DNA from: Nymphaea colorata | Taxonomy: Eukaryota > Streptophyta > Magnoliopsida > Nymphaeales > Nymphaeaceae | NCBI RefSeq assembly: GCF_008831285.2 | Contig: NC_045141.1 | Span: forward strand, 22,288,742 to 22,352,741 | Direction of reading: 5' to 3' | DNA length: 64,000 nt | Shown here: positions 12,832 to 25,011 of the stretch, piece by piece | Position numbering within the stretch: the first letter of the stretch is position 1 | Layout: every line of letters begins with the position of its first letter | Program-made: the position numbers and the translations under genes | Notes under the pieces: generated by a model | Seen by the model: the letters and a program-made list of their open reading frames with translations, nothing else | The model's database searches: none | What the model was told of the DNA's origin: nothing

Positions 12832-15242
12832 TGACTTGTGAGCATCACCAGACAGTACTACATCAGGCGTTCAAGGCCCACAAGAAATTAATCTTTTGAA
12901 AATAGTTCCTTCCTTTCAATAACTCATCCTCACGACACCAAGAGCTTCGACATAAGATTCTTCTTCTTCTTCATTTCATGTGTATTTCCACAAATTATAA
13001 GCCGAAGATGAAGAGGGTAAGCGTTTCCTGCGTATAGGTTGAGTTTAGATCCTTCATTGACGTTGAATGTAAGCGGTTTCGAAGAGGAAACCGCCACAGT
13101 AACTGGCTGAGAAAATTTTCTCCTTTTTATGTTGAAACAACTAACGATGTATTAAAGGTGTAGCCTTCTCTTACAACATGAGTTGTTCTATGAGATCATT
13201 CATATGACCGCGTTACTTTAGATATTAATAAGTTTTAAGAGAGCGTCCAATAACGCATGATCTAAGTAAAAAACTTCATTGACTTTGGTAGCAAGACTAC
13301 CATCCGTGGAATGAATAGATTTCTCCATTAATTGACTGCATGCGATGGTGAAACTTTAGTTTTTCAGTCTAAAGTTTAACCCGATTTGTACGGCCAACCC
13401 GATTAATACGAGGGACTCCTGCTCTTTCAATTAAAACGTAAAAAATTTTCACATTTCCAAGTAACTAAAAGTTACAGTTTCATCTGAATTTGGTAGGACC
13501 CCGTAATTCGTTTTGTGGCCCTTGCGAACTGCAAAAGGTTTTACCTGTCAAAACTTATTCTGACGTAGAAATTTCAAGGTAGAAATTTAGGAGGCAAATA
13601 GCTTAAAAACGATCTACACATATTTTATAAGCATCACTCTCCTTGCTTAGGCAATTATAAGTGTATAATCTAAGGCCTAATAGATAAATGAAGGTGTTTT
13701 CCACTGCCTCCAAGATGATTCAGGTCCAAAACAGCTGATCCAATTTGTGGGTAGCGTGGATGCAAGCACATACCGGAGGACAAAAGACAAAAATGCCCTT
13801 GAATCGTAAAAAGAAGAAGAAAAAGAATCTCTTTGTAAAGGATGAAATTGGATGAGTATTAAAGAAGTTGCTTTTCATAAATAAATAAAAAAACTCAACA
13901 AAAAGGAAAAAATGGATCAAGAGCACACCAATCTAGGTTTGGGTCTTAATTCTCTTCTTTCTAAAGTTTATCTTAACTTGAAAACTGATGGACCCGGCCG
14001 CAAGTTCTAAAGAAAAATATTGAAAAAAGAAAAATCCAATCGAGTCTTGTCCAATCCAAAGTTTCTCCATGGTTATACCATGCAATTGAATATTAAGATT
14101 TCAAAGCACACATCCTTTCTGTTTTAATTGTTTGGTCTACTTTCTTTGCTGTTTAGACATCTATCTTTTCAGCAGATAAGACAAGATATCTTCACAGCAA
14201 CAACTTGAAAGATCTCTTCCCGTGGACTTGCCACACTGCTCGATCCATTGCTGTTAACTTGAATTTTCCTTGTGAGCATACGTTACGTGCGCTGCCATTA
14301 ATGAGAGCAGTTACACCATTATGTTCTCACACACATCTCATTTGCCAGCCATGAAACGTAAACTTGGACCTCTCACTCACCATCTACCTCCATCAAATGA
14401 GATGTGCGATGGCGATGGCGATGGAGTGTAACAGCACAGAAGCTATTATACATGATAGCAACTGCTCTCGCCATTAACTTGCTTCACTGTTCATTGGCCA
14501 AGAAGCTGTTTCAACTTTTTGTTCAGAACGGGAGGGTGAAAACCAGGAGGCGGCTGGCTGCTTCGAACTACACACGCCACCTTTTCTTCTTCTCCTCCAT
14601 GATTCTTTAATTGCAACTCCCAGAACCCTTACCACTTGCTTGCAAGAGATTGCACCCACCTAGCTTTGACCTTGAAGCACAAGGATCCAACTGCATGCTT
14701 CAATTCATGGCTTACATCATGTAAGAAATTATGATGGATCCCTTGCCTCCAAGAAGAGTTTTGGTATTATATCTAAGTGGCAAGTTTATTACTTTCTTCA
14801 CGTTTGGGAACCCGCCAGGTGCCCAAGTGGTTGCGAGAATAAAGCTCAGCCACTTGTTTCTCCTTGTTAAGTTGTTTAACTACTAGTCTACTAGCTAGAC
14901 ATTTGCCCAGTAATTATTAGTATATTCTCATAAGTATTAACCGTAACATAACACACTAATGTGGAAAAAAAAGTTTATTTCCATGTTGAAGATTTTTGAA
15001 AGTATTCGATAGTTTCCAAGAGCCCTAAATGATTAGTTGTCCTGGTTCCCGGACACGAATTGAATTAAGCTTGTTTCGAATCAAACAAATTGAAAGCCTG
15101 AACGTAGCTAGTGTGGAAATAAGTCGGGTTGTTACAAGCACAATATTAATTTTTAGAAAACCAAGCATATAATCTAAATTATTAGGCAGCACAAGCAAAG
15201 GGTGAACTTGTATGTGTTATTGTAGCATGAGCATTTGTACCC

Positions 15243-15780
15243 ACATATAGGAATATGGCTATATCCGAATTCAGTCACTGTTCTGAAAAATTTGGATATT
15301 AAGAAAAATTTAATACCTTATTAAGAAGTCAGATGGGACATACATTTAAGAAATGATATTCAATCATATTTAGACTTGAATATGCCAATCATATTCAGAT
15401 TCCCATCAGATTTATTTTTAAATAATTATTCTATATCCAATGCTCTTTTATTCAAAAATATCGATGTGATTTGGTTCAAAATTCAGTTTTAAGAAATGAC
15501 ATCTAATCGGATTTGGATTTGAATTCGAATATACATAAATCTCTGATCAGATTCTGATTCAAATCCTATTTAGTTTGAAATAGATATCCTATATTCAATT
15601 CTCTTACATTTTAAATATCGGTCATATTCGATTCAACGGATCTGAAATCAGATTTTAGATTCAGATATGACTTTTCTTTGTTTTTATTCGAATACAAATA
15701 TGTGAATATCCGAAAAAGCAAATATAGTTAAGGGTATTATCTGATCCTTTAGCATCCGTACCCATATATATGTAAGTAAA
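15243..15780 (+). repeat. dispersed repeat family, copy 1
   Basis: AT-rich DNA with recurring GATTC/GAATTC words shares ordered blocks with 20930-21415 and 45400-45850. The blocks are TTAAGAAATGACATC, then a GGATT-rich part, ATACATAAAT, a TTTAGTTT(G/T)AAATA block, and TATATCCAAT or similar. No coding capacity is seen and the class is unknown. Confidence 0.6.
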
Positions 15781-16067
15781 TGTGTAAATGTTTACGTTTT
15801 CACAAATGATCCACTAGTAAAACCTTGCAAGTGGCTGTTATAGTTATGGTAATTAACATACACGATAACTGCATTGGTCACTTTCTTTTCACATGAAACC
15901 GCATCAACATAACTTCGTCGACCGCCATGTCCTGTTTTGGTGTAGCAATTTATTGTAAATAGTATCCATTCACAAGTCTTACTCTTTAATGTAAGTTTTC
16001 CTATTAATATCGAGTCAATCATCTAACTCTTGCATGCATCTTCCCATGGTATGTGTGACTCACGATA

Positions 16068-16591
16068 GTAGGTTGCTTCTAATTTATGAGAGAGAAAGAT
16101 TACATGCACAGTTGTTCTATATTAATGAACTTTGCTGTTTATCTTGCAAATTTGTTCATGTTCATGATGTGTACTTTCTTTCTTAATTTACTTTTCACCT
16201 TGGCATCTAATATTTATCCAAGGATTACTAATCCTATTACTTTAGAGAGGAGTTTGAGAGAGCAGGTTAAACCGCTGAGCATCATATTGGCAGTTAATAA
16301 TGTTTTAAAAACCATGCATGGTCATCATTCTCTTGCTCATGGGCAGAGCCAAATGGGGTCATAAGATCTAAGAAAAAAATTTACTTGAAATTTTTTTAAA
16401 ATTTTAGTTTAACCTATATAAAAAAGTTTAAAAATTATATAGTGGCCTCTGCTAAAGTTTGGGAACTATAATTCGTTTTCCGTAATGAAAAATTTCTGCC
16501 TCTTCCCCTCCTCTTGCTCCAGCCCATGCACAGAGTTGATAACTGAGAGAGTATGGAATATGCATTGTAAACATGTATGTAAGTAAATTGG
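16068..16591 (+). repeat. 0.5-kb repeat, copy A
   Basis: Starts at GTAGGTTGCTTCTAATTTATG and ends at GTAAGTAAATTGG. It matches 18277-18786 nearly base for base, with small indels. Sequence outside the two borders does not match between the copies, so these are two copies of one unit rather than a longer tandem duplication. The class is unknown; open frames inside look accidental. Confidence 0.85.
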
Positions 16592-16725
16592 ACAAGTGTG
16601 CCTCTTCATATGTGATTTCATCTTATTAGCAGCAGATGGTTATATGGTGAAATACTTCAAGTTACCACTTCATGTAACCTTTTTCTTTGTTATTAACAAA
16701 GAATATCACAATCACATATTGCAAG
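16592..16725 (+). repeat. dispersed repeat shared with 34740-34893
   Basis: Begins with ACAAGTGTGCCTCTTCATAT exactly where copy A of the 0.5-kb repeat ends. The same string, and a similar continuation (ATATGGTGAAATACTTCAA), occurs on the minus strand at 34740-34893 inside an intron. Confidence 0.7.
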
Positions 16726-16922
16726 ACACCACCGCCATCTTCATAGTCGTACATGTACTGGGAGACCCTCGCAATGTTGATTCATGAAGGAACGAGAGAA
16801 GGCAGTCTGTTGTTGCTGTTGCTGAGCCGAGAGCAGCTCCCTATTAAACCTCCTCCATGCATCTCTTAACAAGTCCCTTATGTGCTGCCGTGGTTGCACC
16901 TCCGCTACCCTTGTCTCGTTCA

Positions 16923-17807
16923 GTTAACGATAAGGTTGAAAGACAACCGTTTTAGCGATATTTAAGGAAAAAATCATTGCAAGATCAATCAAAATTAATG
17001 ATAAAGGAAAAAGAAAATCTTTCCACAAAAATCAGATTTAGTTTTCTATGTTTATCGCTGCCAAAATTATAGTGTTGACTATAAGGTTGAAAGGCAACCG
17101 TTCTAGAGAAATTCAAGGAAATAATCCCAACAAGATCAATCAAAATTAATGATAAAGGAAAAAAAAATCTTTCACAAAAATAAGATTTAATTTTTCATGT
17201 TTATCGTTGTCAAGATTATAAGAACTTCAACTATTTAAGCTCGTTCTATGCATTGTGTAACCAAGGCTTATGGTGGCTTTTCATGGTGAAAAACAATGCA
17301 CGTTTAATGAAAAGAATCTTTCAATTGCTGGTTTTTATTTGTTTTGCTTCTTCTTTATTTTTTAACTTGGTATCAGAGCAAGATGTTTGACGAAGAACAA
17401 TGAAGCCCATAGGTGGCCTGCAAACGACCAAATACATCATTGTCTTCTTCACCAAAGTAAAAACTTGATCCTGTGAAGAAAATCTTGAAGAGTCAAACTT
17501 GGTTTTCTGATCTTGAAGAGTCAAACTTGGTTTTCTGAATCGCTGCCAAAGTACGATCTACCTTCATAAAGAACTTCATGAAGAAAATTTGGGATCACCG
17601 AATCACTGTTAAAGAGATGACATGATCACATTTTATAAAGTTCTGCAACAAACTTAGACTTTTAGATTCATTATCCAGTTTGAGAGAGAATGTTAACGAT
17701 AAGGTTGAAAGGCAACCGTTCTAAAGAGATTCAAGGAAAAAATCCCAACAAGATCAATCAAAATTAATGATAAAAGGAAAAAAAAATCTTTCCACAAAAA
17801 ACTTTGA
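16923..17807 (+). mobile_element. short non-autonomous LTR retrotransposon (TRIM-like), fossil
   Basis: Left LTR about 16923-17366, itself containing a duplicated unit of roughly 147 bases. A primer-binding site at 17368-17380 (TGGTATCAGAGCA) is the initiator-tRNA-Met type usual in plants. A short internal region of about 310 bases follows, then a purine-rich tract (GAGAGAA, 17684-17690) and the start of the right LTR at 17691 (TGTTAACGATAAGG). The internal part has no room for gag or pol, so this is a TRIM-like element or a relic of a longer Copia-type one. It looks broken and moderately old. Confidence 0.75.
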
Positions 17808-17978
17808 GACCGCTGTTGGGAAATTGAATTTATTTAATGTCACAGACTTGCTATTCACAAGCAATCATTTGTGATCATGTGTCCTGTTGATCCATAATCC
17901 TTGAGTAGATCAATGATTATCGAAGAGTTAAGAATTAAAAACTGTAGTTTGGAAAGTGATCTCCTCATCTATCTATAG

Positions 17979-18208
17979 AAATGCTTTGCCTTTAAAAGTG
18001 ATCTCCAACCCAACCCCAAATGCATGTGAAAATCCTTGCAATGTTGAAAGCCACGTTCATAGAAATGTGCTCGTCCAAGCCCAAGTCCCTCCGCCACCTG
18101 CAAACACTTTTAACCTCAATTTTCACATGAATGTGGCTCTCAACATTGCAAGGATTTTGGCATGCATTTGGTGTTGGGTTGGAGATCACTTTTAAAGGGC
18201 AAGCATTT
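17979..18208. ncRNA. long inverted repeat able to form a hairpin (MIRNA-like or foldback element)
   Basis: The arms 17979-18060 and 18127-18208 are each 82 bases and match as reverse complements at 75 of 82 positions with no gap, around a 66-base loop. The longest perfect block is about 24 bp (within TTTAAAAGTGATCTCCAACC and onward), followed by one of about 19 bp (AAAATCCTTGCAATGTTGA). Either strand could give a stable 230-nt hairpin RNA. It could be a young MIRNA-like locus, a hairpin siRNA source or a foldback/MITE relic. I see no clear target-site duplication. Function is inferred only from structure. Confidence 0.5.
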
Positions 18209-18276
18209 ACTCTTAAATTTTGTTGTTTTTCTTTAAACTCACCTCAATTTGTTAGACTCCAGTGGTGAAGGCAGGT

Positions 18277-18786
18277 GTAGGTTGCTTCTAATTTATGAGA
18301 GAGAAAGATTACATGCACAGTTGTTGTTCTATATTAATGAACTTTGCTGTTTATTTTGCAAATTTTGTTCATGTTCATGATGTGTACTTTCTTTCCTAAT
18401 TTCCTTTTCACCTTGGCATCTAATATTTATCCAAGGATTACTAATCCTATTACTTTAAGAGGAGTTTGAGAGAGCAGGTTAAACCTCTGAGCATCATATT
18501 GGCAGTTAATAATGTTTTAAAAACCGTGCATGGTCATCATTCTCTTGCTCATGGGCAGAGCCAAATGGGGTCATAAGATCTAAGAAAAAAATTTACTTGA
18601 AAATTTTTAAAATTTTTGTTTAACCTATATAAAAAAGTTTAAAAATTATATATTGGCCTCTGCTAAAGTTTAGGAGCTATAGTTCGCTTTGTGCACTGTA
18701 AAATTTCTACCTCTTCCCCTCCTCTTGTTCCAGCCCATGCACAGAGTATGGAATATGCATTGTAAACATGTACGTAAGTAAATTGG
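18277..18786 (+). repeat. 0.5-kb repeat, copy B
   Basis: Second copy of the unit at 16068-16591, same orientation. Together the two copies enclose the LTR element and the hairpin. Confidence 0.85.
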
Positions 18787-19337
18787 GAATATTTTAAAGT
18801 AGCTTTGAAACAAAATAAATCGAGACAACTTGATATATCCGATATGTATTGACTTAATTATGTTAATTTATTATATTAATTATAATAAATGAGGCCTAAT
18901 CTCATGGTGATCCTGCTCACAAAATGAACATATAAATTGCTTCTCTCAAATCCAAAAAATAAAAATAAAAATAAAACGACAATGAACTTGAAAACCGTCC
19001 GGCCAAATTGCAAGAGAAAAAAAGATTTACGCAAGTTGGAACTGCATGCCCTTATAATAACGCATTGACAACGAATAGACTACCATTTAATGACAGTATT
19101 TATTGTAATCCCAAAACGCACGGCCCTATTCACCCTTCATCTAGAGAGAGAAAGAGGGAGAGGCACTGTGCAATACGAACAGTTCAATGGAAAATGGTGC
19201 TGCTTCGTCGGTTTTCCTTTGCCTGGAATTTAATACTTCACACAGGAGAAGTCAACAAACGAAGTGCAATAAATAGGCCTACGATTTTGGCGCCTTCTGA
19301 TCAGTAATGCCTCATTTACTGCAACTGTTTTTCTTAA

Positions 19338-19339
<2 letters not shown>

Positions 19340-19430
<91 letters not shown>
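19340..19430. repeat. compound (CT)n(TA)n microsatellite
   Basis: About 19 CT units, a CACT break, then about 25 TA units. The same composite design occurs at 46571-46654. Confidence 0.95.
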
Positions 19431-19433
<3 letters not shown>

Positions 19434-20929
19434 TGATCCACACGAGACTTCTCATCCATAATAAACGCCTTTGAGTATGTCGCATTCTACATTTTAACAA
19501 AAAAAAAAAAAAAAACATGTGCATTCCATACGGTTCCACCTACGGTGTACAAGTAAAGATGCAAAAGTGTCTGATTTTGATCAGCTAAATATATAACAAA
19601 GTTACCCGAGTTAAAATAATTATACTGTTGATCCGGGATCAGGCTAGGTAGGTAATTCTTGAAGGCTTTTGATAAAAAAAAATTGTATTTTTCCGAAAAC
19701 ACCATACTCTTGTTATGGAGGGGTCTTTTTCTTATGTACAGTATTAGATATAAACATGGTGTTCTGCACTAAATTGTCTCAGTTTGTTAAAAAAAATTAG
19801 AAATATTGATCATCTTGAATTGAACATTATGCTTTTCTTTTCTTTATAGACTTTTCCACCAATTTAAAAAGTCCAACAAAAATATTAAACTGATTTTTCT
19901 CATAAACAATTGTATGAATAACTTCGTTCATGCATACTAAGATGCATTTCTTTCATTAAAAGGAAAGGTCATTGTTGGTTGTCGACACGTGGTTGATAAA
20001 GATTTAGAAATTGAGAACAAAAGAGGGGAATTCAAAAAAACCAAAGTCAAAACCAAAGAATGAGAAGGAAAGTATGGAGCCAAAACGCAAAAGATGGTCT
20101 CGACTTGTCAATTTTAATAATGTGGAATTTTTATTTTCAAGTTCATAGATATCGACAAGTCATTACACGATCTCATTAAACCAAACCATTTACGGCCAAC
20201 ATTTGAAAAAAAAAAACTAAAAGCTAATAAGAGCTCCGGCCACTTGTCACCGGTGACGTTTGAGCCACATGTAGTGTTCATGTTGGACCACGGTCCCGCT
20301 CAATTTTTTTAAGCCGGAGATAAATAAATGTTTTTAAACAGTTAAAATTTTCTGGTTTCGCCACTATTTTTTAGTGAAAGTTGGTTTAGGGATACTGTAC
20401 TGTACAAGGTGTGCATATAGAGCCACTTGAATTTAAAAAAAAAAAAAAATTATTGCCGATAGATTTTTCATTTATTGATTTTAATTTGAGAAAAAGGTTG
20501 AATTTAAAAAGACTCCAATAAATGCCTCAATTGAAGATAGTTCCCGGACAGTGTACAAACACGCCTTCTATGGTCCAACATCTGCCAGAGAGGTACACGC
20601 AACTCGGTGCTTCAAAAAATCACTTCAATTCTCTTCTTTCTCTTTTTGTGGCCTTCCTTGATTCCTCTGTTGGCCCTCTCCAGTTCCTTTTTTTTTTTTT
20701 TTTGAAAAATAGAAATTGTCGATTTATTTCCTTCTTTTTTTTTTTGGGGCAAGAAAATACATGCTCATTATTCCGGGAGGGCGTGTTTGAATGGGGTGCA
20801 CAGAATATTGCATGTCTCCCAAATGCACACGAGGCTTGGTGAGTGACACTCTCTTTTATATCAAAGGTGGAAAGAGAAATTGTCTGAGACAGATTAAACT
20901 GGGGATGAACCAGATTGGATCCAGTTCCT

Positions 20930-21415
20930 TGTAAACAGCCAACCGAATTTGAATTCGCATTTAAATTCAGTTTAAAATAAATAACCTACACTTTATGAAT
21001 GAAACAAAGTACCGACAACTAAGAAATGCAAAACCAGATAGATAGGTATATATCCGATCAAACCCTTTCAACACACAATCACATACGAAAAGAAATTCAA
21101 TATTAGATTAAGAGTTTGAGTTGGATTTTAAGAAATGACATCCTATCGGACTCAGATTCAGATTGACATATACATAAATATGTGTTCGGATTCGGACCGA
21201 ATTTAGTTTTAAATAAATATCATATATCCAATATAGCTCTTATATTTCGAAATCGACAAAATTCAGTTCCAATTTAGATTCAGATACAAATGTAAAAGCT
21301 GGATTGGGATCAGCCTCAAATCGTGAAATCAGATTTCAGATTTGGATATAACTTTTCTTCATTTGTATTTGAATCCGAGTATACGAATATCCAACAAAGC
21401 AGATGTTGGTATGAA
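20930..21415 (+). repeat. dispersed repeat family, copy 2
   Basis: Contains TTTTAAGAAATGACATCCTA, ATACATAAAT, a TTTAGTTTTAAATAAATATC block, ATATATCCAAT and TGAAATCAGATTT in the same order as copy 1 at 15.2-15.8 kb. No coding capacity is seen. Confidence 0.6.
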
Positions 21416-22507
21416 GCAGCCTGTAAGCATGTAGGATTGTGTAAATTATTTGAGCACAGTGATGTCAAACCGGTGCTCACAGTCATATAATTTCTTTGCA
21501 CCAAACCAGAGTGCAGACAACTTTGCTGATGTATCAATATGGATGAAACATGCAGCCATGTGATTTTCCCAGTTCTTTTGTTACCTTGAGATGATTTGAA
21601 GTTGATTAGTGATTGCATTGCACCTTTTAAGTGTTGGGCATTGTTCATGGAGCATGAAAATGAGGCTATGATTCTTGTATATATGTTTGCAACACTCGCG
21701 TGCATCGTCAAATCTCGAGATAGCATTTGAAGGCCTCTAAACATCCTTCCTTACTTGTTCATCTTTTAATTAATTTCAGGAAGATCTGATCGAGAACATA
21801 TGTGGATGTTCTATTTCTTGATCCCTCGAAAACGCCAATGACATAAAATGAATGAATACTGAGGGCGAGGAACCTTGTTAAGAGCTATGTTTGACATTTA
21901 TTTTTCTAACATTACGTCGTGACCATGATCTGAAATATGGAATCTTTAAGTTTCGAGGTAATAAATGAGTCGAGCAAATGCCGGACAAACTAGCTATGCA
22001 CATAGTCCGTAACATATATATATATATATATTTGGCATATGACATCTTATTTTACGGCTCTCTTAAAAAAACTCTTCATGTATACCCGTTAGCAGTTTTT
22101 GAAACTCTTGACGCGTCATTAAGAGTTTTTTGATATATTAAAATATTAAAATTTTAAAATAAGAATGAATATAGAATTGAATACTCAATGATATGAACTT
22201 GACATTCAAGACCCAACTTCAGCCACCAACAAAACAAAAGCTTCGGACCAATCCAAACCCGATTTTATCAAACCTTAAACCGATCAGGGTCCACCCAACC
22301 CGATGCCCACACCGAAACCCACTAAGTCATTTCAACAATCAGATAGGGGTATAACCGACTCAAAAAAAATTCTCTCGCTCTCTCCTTCTCGCCTGTTCTC
22401 TCACTCTTGCTCTCTCACTCTCTCGCTTGCGCGACGCGGGCCTTTGGATTCTGTCCCTGCTTCTTCTTCCCACCAATTTCAGGGAGCTTCCTGGACTATC
22501 CGGGAAT

Positions 22508-25011
22508 ATGGCGGTGCTATCGTCTACGGCTTCTCTGTTCCTGGAAAAGCCTGGCGCTCCGCGCCACCACCACCGATCGTCCGGCACCACCCCCTCCCCG
22601 TTCTTGTTCTTTCCCCGGAACTCTTCCAGATACCGGTCTGTCCGCCTCGCCTCCGCCCTCGGCGACGGCGAGAAACCGGCCGTAGGTTCGGAATCCGGCG
22701 CATCAGCAGGAAGGAATGTCGACGAGTGGGGGGAGAGTGCGCAATTAGGAGAAGACGCGGCGGAGAGCGTTAGGGTTCCAGGGGCCGATCCACCGAAGAA
22801 TGAGGACGAATGGGGAGCAAACAACGTCGCAGCCGATTATCCACCGTCTTCATCTTCTGGAACTTCCGATGTTCTTGATGGGTTGAAGCGGAGCCTTGTG
22901 GATACAGTGGAAGGGACGGAGTTGGGGTTGCGGGCGTCTGCGGAGGTGCGGGCTGAGGTTGTCGAGCTGGTTAACCAGTTGGAGGCGGCCAACCCGACTC
23001 AGGCGCCGGTGGAGGCGCCTGAGCTCAACGGGAATTGGATTCTTGTGTAAGTTGATCGATTCTTCCCATTTCAGTTCGATGGTTCTATGGTTTTCGCTTC
23101 ATTCATTTTTGTTCACTTGTACATCATAGATTGATTTCAGCTAATAGAAAAACAAACGGTTGCTGCTTCTCTTCATCGTTTATTTTTTCATCTCTTCAAA
23201 TTTGTATTTATAAAATATGAATGAGGCATGACTACTGCATACATTTACAACCATGAACTAGTAAAACTTGATTTGTTTGTCATTTTTAGCTTTTTCTAAT
23301 TCCAGCTATTTTGTCATACAGTTGGAAAGTTGGAATTGTCGGTAGGACCTTGTTCTTGTGTAATTTTTGTGCAAAGTTTTTGAGAAGGGGCTCGACGTAT
23401 CGTTTCTTCTTGAAAAAGAAAGAAATTCTAATCCACAACAGAAGTGTAGTTAAAGTAAATGGTATCGTTTGTTTAGAAATAGTGTACAAATGGATTCTAA
23501 AAATGGAAAAAAGGCCCTCCATATGGATAAGGAAAACAAAGGCACAGTTTGATGTTCTGTCATTTTATTTTCGTTTGTTAATGGAAGCTAAATCTTGTTT
23601 TAATCCTCTTTATTGTATCAGTGACAAAGAATGGGCATCTGTCGTCCATTACCAATTGGACTTGCACTCCCAGTTAGTTTGTCCCATTAGTCTGTTGGTA
23701 GTTCTCCTATTTGAGAAGAACCGATTAACATATTGATTCATCCTGTTTGTCTTTCCAGTTCCATTATGTCGATCCTGCTTGGCTCACCCTACCCCGCTGA
23801 CATTTAGCTTGCTAAATGCTAACCAATAAACAGGTGAAACCTTTCTCATTGGCTATGGCGCCTTACTGTGAAGTATGAAAAACGAGATGAAAATGGAGAT
23901 AACCATAGTTCAAGAATTTGAAGGTGTTATGCAGGTTGATCCTAAGGATTAGAACTGTTCCACAATCGCAGTGGAGAGCGAAAAGCTATGTGATCAGTAC
24001 GAGCAATTAAGTACATGAAACAGTTTCCTCGTTATAGTGGTCTCTTGGTGACAATTATTTGGTTTATCTGGTTTAGTCTACCCTTTGTTTGATTACTGAA
24101 ATGCTGTCTAACACACTTGTCTGTGTGCACTGCATTTGTATTAAGTACGAGATTTAAACTTAAAAGATTGCGCGTGTACCTTCTTCACCTTTCCTCATTA
24201 TGTTTTTATTCGTGGTTATTGCTGTACATTTTGTTGGTGGGATTTTCGTTTTTGTCAGCATATTGATTCCTTCTCCTTTTCTGCCACTTTGAAACCTTTC
24301 TCAGGTACACCGCTTTCTCAGAGCTATTACCTCTGATAGCTGTTGGTGCATCCCCATTGTTGAGAACGAAAACGATATCCCAAACAATTGACACGAGCAG
24401 TCTTAACATCCTAAATAACGTGACGTACTCAAGCCCTTTTGCCACTTTTTCTGTTAGCGCCTCTGCATCTTTTGAAGTTCGAAGCCCTTCAAGAGTGCAG
24501 GTACTCTCTCTCTCTTTCACATTTCAGTTGTGATCTGAAGTTTTATGGTTGTCTTTTTATGATTAGTTACGAAGTATAACAAGCACGTTAAATCGTCCGA
24601 CTGACAAGGAATTCTCTCTTCCTCTAAGAAAGGAGAGATTGGTTTCTTTCTTTCGTTTTCTGTTATATAGTATCATAGCTGGCATTTATTTTTCAGGTAA
24701 AGTTCGAGGAAGGAATATTTCGGCCACCTGAAATATCGTCCACCATTGATCTACCACAGAATTTCGACTTTTTTGGGCAGAAAGTCGACTTATCAGCCTT
24801 GCAGCAGTTACTGAATCCCATTCAAGCGTCTGTGGCAAATATTTCACGTACAATTTCTGGGCAGTCACCACTCAAGCTTCCAATTCCCGGCGAAAGGTCA
24901 CAATCATGGCTAGTGACAACTTATCTTGACAATGATCTGCGAATTTCAAGAGGTGATGGAGGCCTGTTCATCCTTGTCAAGGAAGGCAGCTCTTTGTTGA
25001 ACCAGCAGTAA
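22508..25011 (+). CDS. FBN2: fibrillin 2 / plastid-lipid-associated protein 3, chloroplast
   Basis: Fibrillins are lipocalin-like proteins that coat plastoglobules and bind lipids in chloroplasts. Three exons (22508-23046, 24305-24500, 24697-25011) join in frame on GT-AG borders to 349 aa. Residues 1 to about 50 are serine-, arginine- and alanine-rich and acid-poor, as in a transit peptide. An acidic linker follows with DEWGE (72-76) and DEWGA (100-104). The PAP/fibrillin domain starts near 125 with [16 protein letters not shown] and includes [25 protein letters not shown] and the C-terminal [17 protein letters not shown]. The DEWG repeats and the RNED-like PPKNEDEWG stretch match remembered FBN2/PAP3 better than FBN1. 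The ATG at 22508 is followed directly by the transit peptide; an upstream in-frame ATG at 22427 lies in the presumed leader. Intron 1 is about 1.26 kb. AATAAA at 25231 is a polyadenylation candidate. Confidence 0.95.

Larger units (their letters stand above)
10166..15242. other. gene-poor AT-rich intergenic DNA
   Basis: No supportable gene. It contains GAA repeats near 11455-11475, a GC-rich CCA-repeat island (12016-12270) and a short spaced direct repeat (12729-12831). The open frame at 14404-14610 (68 codons) begins in repeated GCGATG units and shows no family features, so I do not call it. Confidence 0.5.
18787..22507. other. intergenic, repeats and FBN2 upstream region
   Basis: No gene is supported. 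It holds a compound (CT)n(TA)n tract, poly-T runs near 20690 and 20738, the second copy of a dispersed repeat (20930-21415), and at its end a CT-rich tract (22370-22430) that probably forms the FBN2 promoter/leader. No clear TATA box is seen there. Confidence 0.5.

Noticed and set aside
14404-14610. 68-codon frame, possible small peptide gene
   Set aside because: Starts in GCGATG repeats and lacks signal peptide or known peptide motifs such as CLE, CEP or DVL.
22303-22773. Overlapping frames across FBN2 exon 1
   Set aside because: Shadows of the GC-rich FBN2 exon; only the frame from 22508 continues into matching exons 2 and 3.
23311-23736. 141-codon frame in FBN2 intron 1
   Set aside because: AT-rich and Phe/Leu/Lys-biased, no domain, and lies wholly inside an intron with good borders.
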